64,000 bases of DNA from Anaerovibrio sp. RM50 (GTDB lineage: Bacteria > Bacillota > Negativicutes > Selenomonadales > Selenomonadaceae), in the NCBI RefSeq assembly GCF_000622005.1, contig NZ_KK211384.1, positions 12,434 to 76,433 on the forward strand. Reading direction: 5' to 3'. Of the stretch, positions 61,593 to 64,000 are shown piece by piece. The notes beneath the pieces were generated by a model. The model did no database searches, had not been told where the DNA came from, and was given only the letters and a program-made list of their open reading frames with translations. A program made the position numbers and the translations under genes. Position 1 is the first letter of the stretch; each line of letters starts with the position of its first letter.

Positions 61593-62435
61593 ATGGAGAA
61601 GCCACGTCTGGGACATATCCATTTTCTCAATGTACTGCCCATCACCTACAGCCTCACCCGGTGCGGTTACGGGGAAGGTATTGACATTAAGGGCGGTGTC
61701 CCCTCTGTTATGAATAATGATCTGATAAACAACCGTCTGGATGCCAGTGAGGTTTCCTCCATTGTTTATGCCAGAAATTTTGATAATCTGCTTATACTGC
61801 CTGATTTATGTGTGCGGGCCGACGGGCCTGTTCGGAGCATTATTTTGGTATCAAAAAAGCCCATTACGGAAATAAATCAGGACAGGATTGTGCTCACGGC
61901 CCAGTCTGCCACTTCCCATGTGCTGTTGAAGATTATCTTAAACAAAGCCTATGATGCCACCCCGGATTACTGTGTTCGCCACCTTACACCGGACAATCCT
62001 GTTCCCGATGACTGCACGGCAGCCCTTTTTATCGGCGATGATGCCCTTAATGTATATCACCACAAGGACAAGGAAAAGTTCTACTATTACGACATGGGGG
62101 TGGAGTGGAAGAAGCTCACCGGCCGCTGCATGGTTTACGCAGTGTGGGCTGTTCACAAGGACTTCGCCCTAAATAATCCGGAGGCCTGCAAGCTGCTCCA
62201 CGAAAGGCTGTACAAGGGCCTGCGTCACGGCTATGCCCACAAGGCCGATGCCATAAATTCCATTTTGGACGATAAGCCATTTTCCTTCCAACAGCTTGAC
62301 GAGTATCTGGAAGTTATCAAGTGGAACCTTACCGAGGAATATCTGGACAATCTCATGGTATTCTACAAATACGCCCATGAAATGGGCCTTATCCCCCGCA
62401 TGCCAAAGCTGAAGCTGGCTCAGGTGGACCTGTAA
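61593..62435 (+). CDS. mqnA: MqnA/MqnD-type menaquinone (futalosine pathway) enzyme
   Basis: The 280-residue protein has the periplasmic-binding fold of the MqnA/MqnD family: RLGHIHFLNVLPITYSL, GVPSVMNNDLINNRLDASEV, VRSIILVSKK, ALFIGDDALNV. MqnA is the chorismate dehydratase that starts the futalosine route to menaquinone. No other mqn genes are in the window, so MqnA is inferred from the family. TAGGAGG precedes the ATG. Confidence 0.82.
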   Translation: MEKPRLGHIHFLNVLPITYSLTRCGYGEGIDIKGGVPSVMNNDLINNRLDASEVSSIVYARNFDNLLILPDLCVRADGPVRSIILVSKKPITEINQDRIVLTAQSATSHVLLKIILNKAYDATPDYCVRHLTPDNPVPDDCTAALFIGDDALNVYHHKDKEKFYYYDMGVEWKKLTGRCMVYAVWAVHKDFALNNPEACKLLHERLYKGLRHGYAHKADAINSILDDKPFSFQQLDEYLEVIKWNLTEEYLDNLMVFYKYAHEMGLIPRMPKLKLAQVDL

Positions 62436-62481
62436 AATGCTTATGAAGCGGACATGGAATTATTTATATTCATGCATAGAA

Positions 62482-62525
62482 ATACCTAGTGAAAAGACAT
62501 TTTTTCTTTACACTGGGTATTTTTT
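62482..62525 (+). terminator. Rho-independent terminator of mqnA
   Basis: ATACCTAGTG pairs with CACTGGGTAT (one G-T pair), extended by an A/T stem, and is followed by TTTTT. Confidence 0.8.
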
Positions 62526-62572
62526 GTGTCTATACTTTTATAGTAGAAGTTTGATTTTATGGAGGGAAAAAC

Positions 62573-63793
62573 ATGCCCGATGAAAATAAAAAGCCTCAAA
62601 AAAACTATGTCCGCTTTGACCCCGGCCCCGTCACTTTGGACAGCGGTCTTAAGGGAGTGAAGCTGGATTTTAACTACGGTGCCAGAGTGGTTCTCCCCGA
62701 TGATGGGGATTATCATATCCGCCTTACGGATCTGGACACCAGCTCCATTGTTTACGATGCCGATGCCAGAAATGCCCTTGTCACCAGCACCAAGAAATAT
62801 TACATAAATTTCCGTGTGGAAATCTGGAAAAATGGCAAGCTGGCCCTTACACACGACCTGAATCTGAAGGGCAAAAATGTTCATATAAAATTTCCCGTAG
62901 GCACTTTGGGGGACATTTTGGCCTGGTTCCCATACGCCGAGGAATTCAGAAAGAAGCATAACTGCAATGTATACTGCTCCATGAGTGAGGAAATAGGCCA
63001 GCTCTTTGCCCCGGCCTATCCGAAAATTCACTTCATGAAGCCAGGGGACACACCTCCTAATTGCTATGCTACCTACTATATGGGGATTTTCTTTCCGGCA
63101 GATGACCGCTTTCATCAGCCTACGGATTTTCGTGTAATCGGTCTTGCCCTGAACATTCCCTATATACTGGGCCTTGATGTGGTGGAATGTCGTCCCCTGC
63201 TGACTCCTTCCAAGGAACGCCCTATAAAGGAGCCCTATGTGTGCATTGCCGCCCAGGCCACCAGTCATGCCAAATACTGGAACAATCCAAGTGGCTGGAT
63301 AGAGACCATTGATTTTTTGAAATCCCTTGGCTATCGGGTGCTGTGCATCGACAAGGAAAAATGCCATGGTGGTGGCCGTCATTGGCACACCATCCCATAC
63401 GGCTGTGAGGATTTCACCGGCAGTCTGCCGCTACAGCAACGGGTAGATTTACTGGGCCACGCCGATTTCTTTATCGGCCTTTCCAGCGGACTGGCCTGGC
63501 TGGCCTGGGGAAGCGGCACCCCTGTTATTATGGTTTCCGGCTTTACCCTGCCCTACAACGAATTTTACACCCCTTATCGGGTGATAAATTTCCACGTTTG
63601 CAACGGCTGCTGGACTGACAGCAGCGAGGAATTTAAGCACGCAGATTTCAGCTGGTGCCCCCGTCATGCAGGCACTGAGCGTGAATTTGAATGTACCCGT
63701 TTCATCAGCTCCGGCCAGGTGTGCCAAAACATAATGCGCTTAATGAAGGATTACAGTCTGGATCCAAAAAAGGGAATCACCAGAATCAAATAG
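62573..63793 (+). CDS. autotransporter strand-loop-strand O-heptosyltransferase (BAHT family)
   Basis: This protein glycosylates autotransporter adhesins with heptose. The 406-residue product has an N-terminal beta domain (about 1-100), then a GT-B core with FPVGTLGDILAWFPYAEEF and CIAAQATSHAKYWNN. Four cysteines C343, C346, C362 and C374 (HVCNGCW, SWCPRH, FECTRF) match the iron-binding finger of TibC-type enzymes. TGGAGGG precedes the ATG. The adhesin substrate is not seen and may lie to the right. A second copy follows 11 nt downstream. Confidence 0.88.
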   Translation: MPDENKKPQKNYVRFDPGPVTLDSGLKGVKLDFNYGARVVLPDDGDYHIRLTDLDTSSIVYDADARNALVTSTKKYYINFRVEIWKNGKLALTHDLNLKGKNVHIKFPVGTLGDILAWFPYAEEFRKKHNCNVYCSMSEEIGQLFAPAYPKIHFMKPGDTPPNCYATYYMGIFFPADDRFHQPTDFRVIGLALNIPYILGLDVVECRPLLTPSKERPIKEPYVCIAAQATSHAKYWNNPSGWIETIDFLKSLGYRVLCIDKEKCHGGGRHWHTIPYGCEDFTGSLPLQQRVDLLGHADFFIGLSSGLAWLAWGSGTPVIMVSGFTLPYNEFYTPYRVINFHVCNGCWTDSSEEFKHADFSWCPRHAGTEREFECTRFISSGQVCQNIMRLMKDYSLDPKKGITRIK

Positions 63794-63804
63794 GAGGCTA
63801 TTTC

Positions 63805-64000
63805 ATGGACAATAAAGCAAACACACAGGAACCATATATGGTATTTACTCCACCTGCTGTTCCCACCCAGAAAACGGATATGGATGGCCTCACCTATGAT
63901 TTTAATCTTGGACTCAGAGTAAATGTTCCCAAGGGGAACTACAGGGTAGTATTCATCGACCGTGATACCCACCTCACCGTCTACAACGCCCCCATCTCCG
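63805..64000 (+). CDS. second BAHT-type heptosyltransferase, cut by the window end
   Basis: Only about 65 residues are present, from ATG 63805 behind TAGGAGG. VFTPPAVPTQKTDMDG then YDFNLGLRVNVPKGNYRVVF and DRDTHLTVYNA align with the N-terminal beta domain of the preceding protein (LDFNYGARVVLPDDGDYHI, DLDTSSIVYDA), so this is a tandem paralogue. Confidence 0.75.
   Translation, partial: MDNKANTQEPYMVFTPPAVPTQKTDMDGLTYDFNLGLRVNVPKGNYRVVFIDRDTHLTVYNAPIS

Noticed and set aside
62486-63388. - strand open frame opposite the heptosyltransferase
   Set aside because: Shadow of the real gene, which carries the full domain pattern on the + strand.

Overview
The window is most likely chromosomal DNA from an anaerobic Gram-negative member of the Firmicutes (class Negativicutes, Selenomonas/Anaerovibrio-like). 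This is inferred from four things: an outer-membrane gene set (autotransporter heptosyltransferase) beside Firmicutes-type genes (addAB, cdaA-cdaR-glmM), a moderately AT-rich composition, the anaerobic cobalamin pathway with a sodium-pumping decarboxylase, and motA/motB/cheR. The species cannot be fixed from the sequence. No rRNA or tRNA genes were seen.

Layout. 1-5608 (- strand): a complete type V-A CRISPR-Cas operon, cas12a-cas4-cas1-cas2; its repeat array is not in the window and would be expected just left of base 1. 5.9-8.2 kb: small housekeeping or accessory genes (flavin-binding protein, secreted protein, PAP2 phosphatase, HAD phosphatase) and a perfect 24-bp-arm palindrome. 8.5-13.5 kb: an accessory island. 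Seven short genes on the - strand (46 to 65 codons) are separated by a repeated linker. They diverge from a + strand operon with an ArdC/ImmA-type zinc metallopeptidase, two more short peptides and three larger unknown proteins. The peptides fall into three module families, and the same modules recur fused in two of the larger proteins. This is the best candidate for an undescribed system. A Fic protein with its own inhibitory motif borders the island at 13.8-14.4 kb.

14.4-20.0 kb (-): translationally coupled cbiD-E-T-F-G-H-J for anaerobic corrin-ring synthesis. 20.2-24.7 kb (-): smc-ftsY. 24.8-26.3 kb (-): membrane beta and gamma subunits of a Na+-translocating decarboxylase, without the catalytic alpha subunit. 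26.5-32.1 kb (-): cdaA-cdaR-FAD oxidoreductase-glmM-cbiK, joining c-di-AMP synthesis, peptidoglycan precursor synthesis and the cobalt chelatase. 32.3-34.8 kb: ilvE, nnrD, acpS. 34.9-36.4 kb: motA-motB. 36.8-37.7 kb: a LysR regulator on the + strand. 37.8-40.7 kb (-): aroC-aroK-DUF815 ATPase.

40.8-48.4 kb (-): a compact type IV pilus/type II secretion-like cluster (pilB, pilT, pilC, major pilin, prepilin peptidase, four small pilin-like proteins, a PilM/N-like protein, PilO) without a visible secretin. 48.6-56.0 kb (-): addB-addA recombination helicase-nuclease. 56.0-59.9 kb (-): pth, a radical SAM protein, cheR and a degenerate phenylacetate-CoA-ligase-like protein. 60.0-64.0 kb (+): lgt, an AdoMet-decarboxylase-like protein that lacks the pyruvoyl serine, an mqnA-like gene, and two tandem BAHT-type O-heptosyltransferases, the second cut by the window edge.
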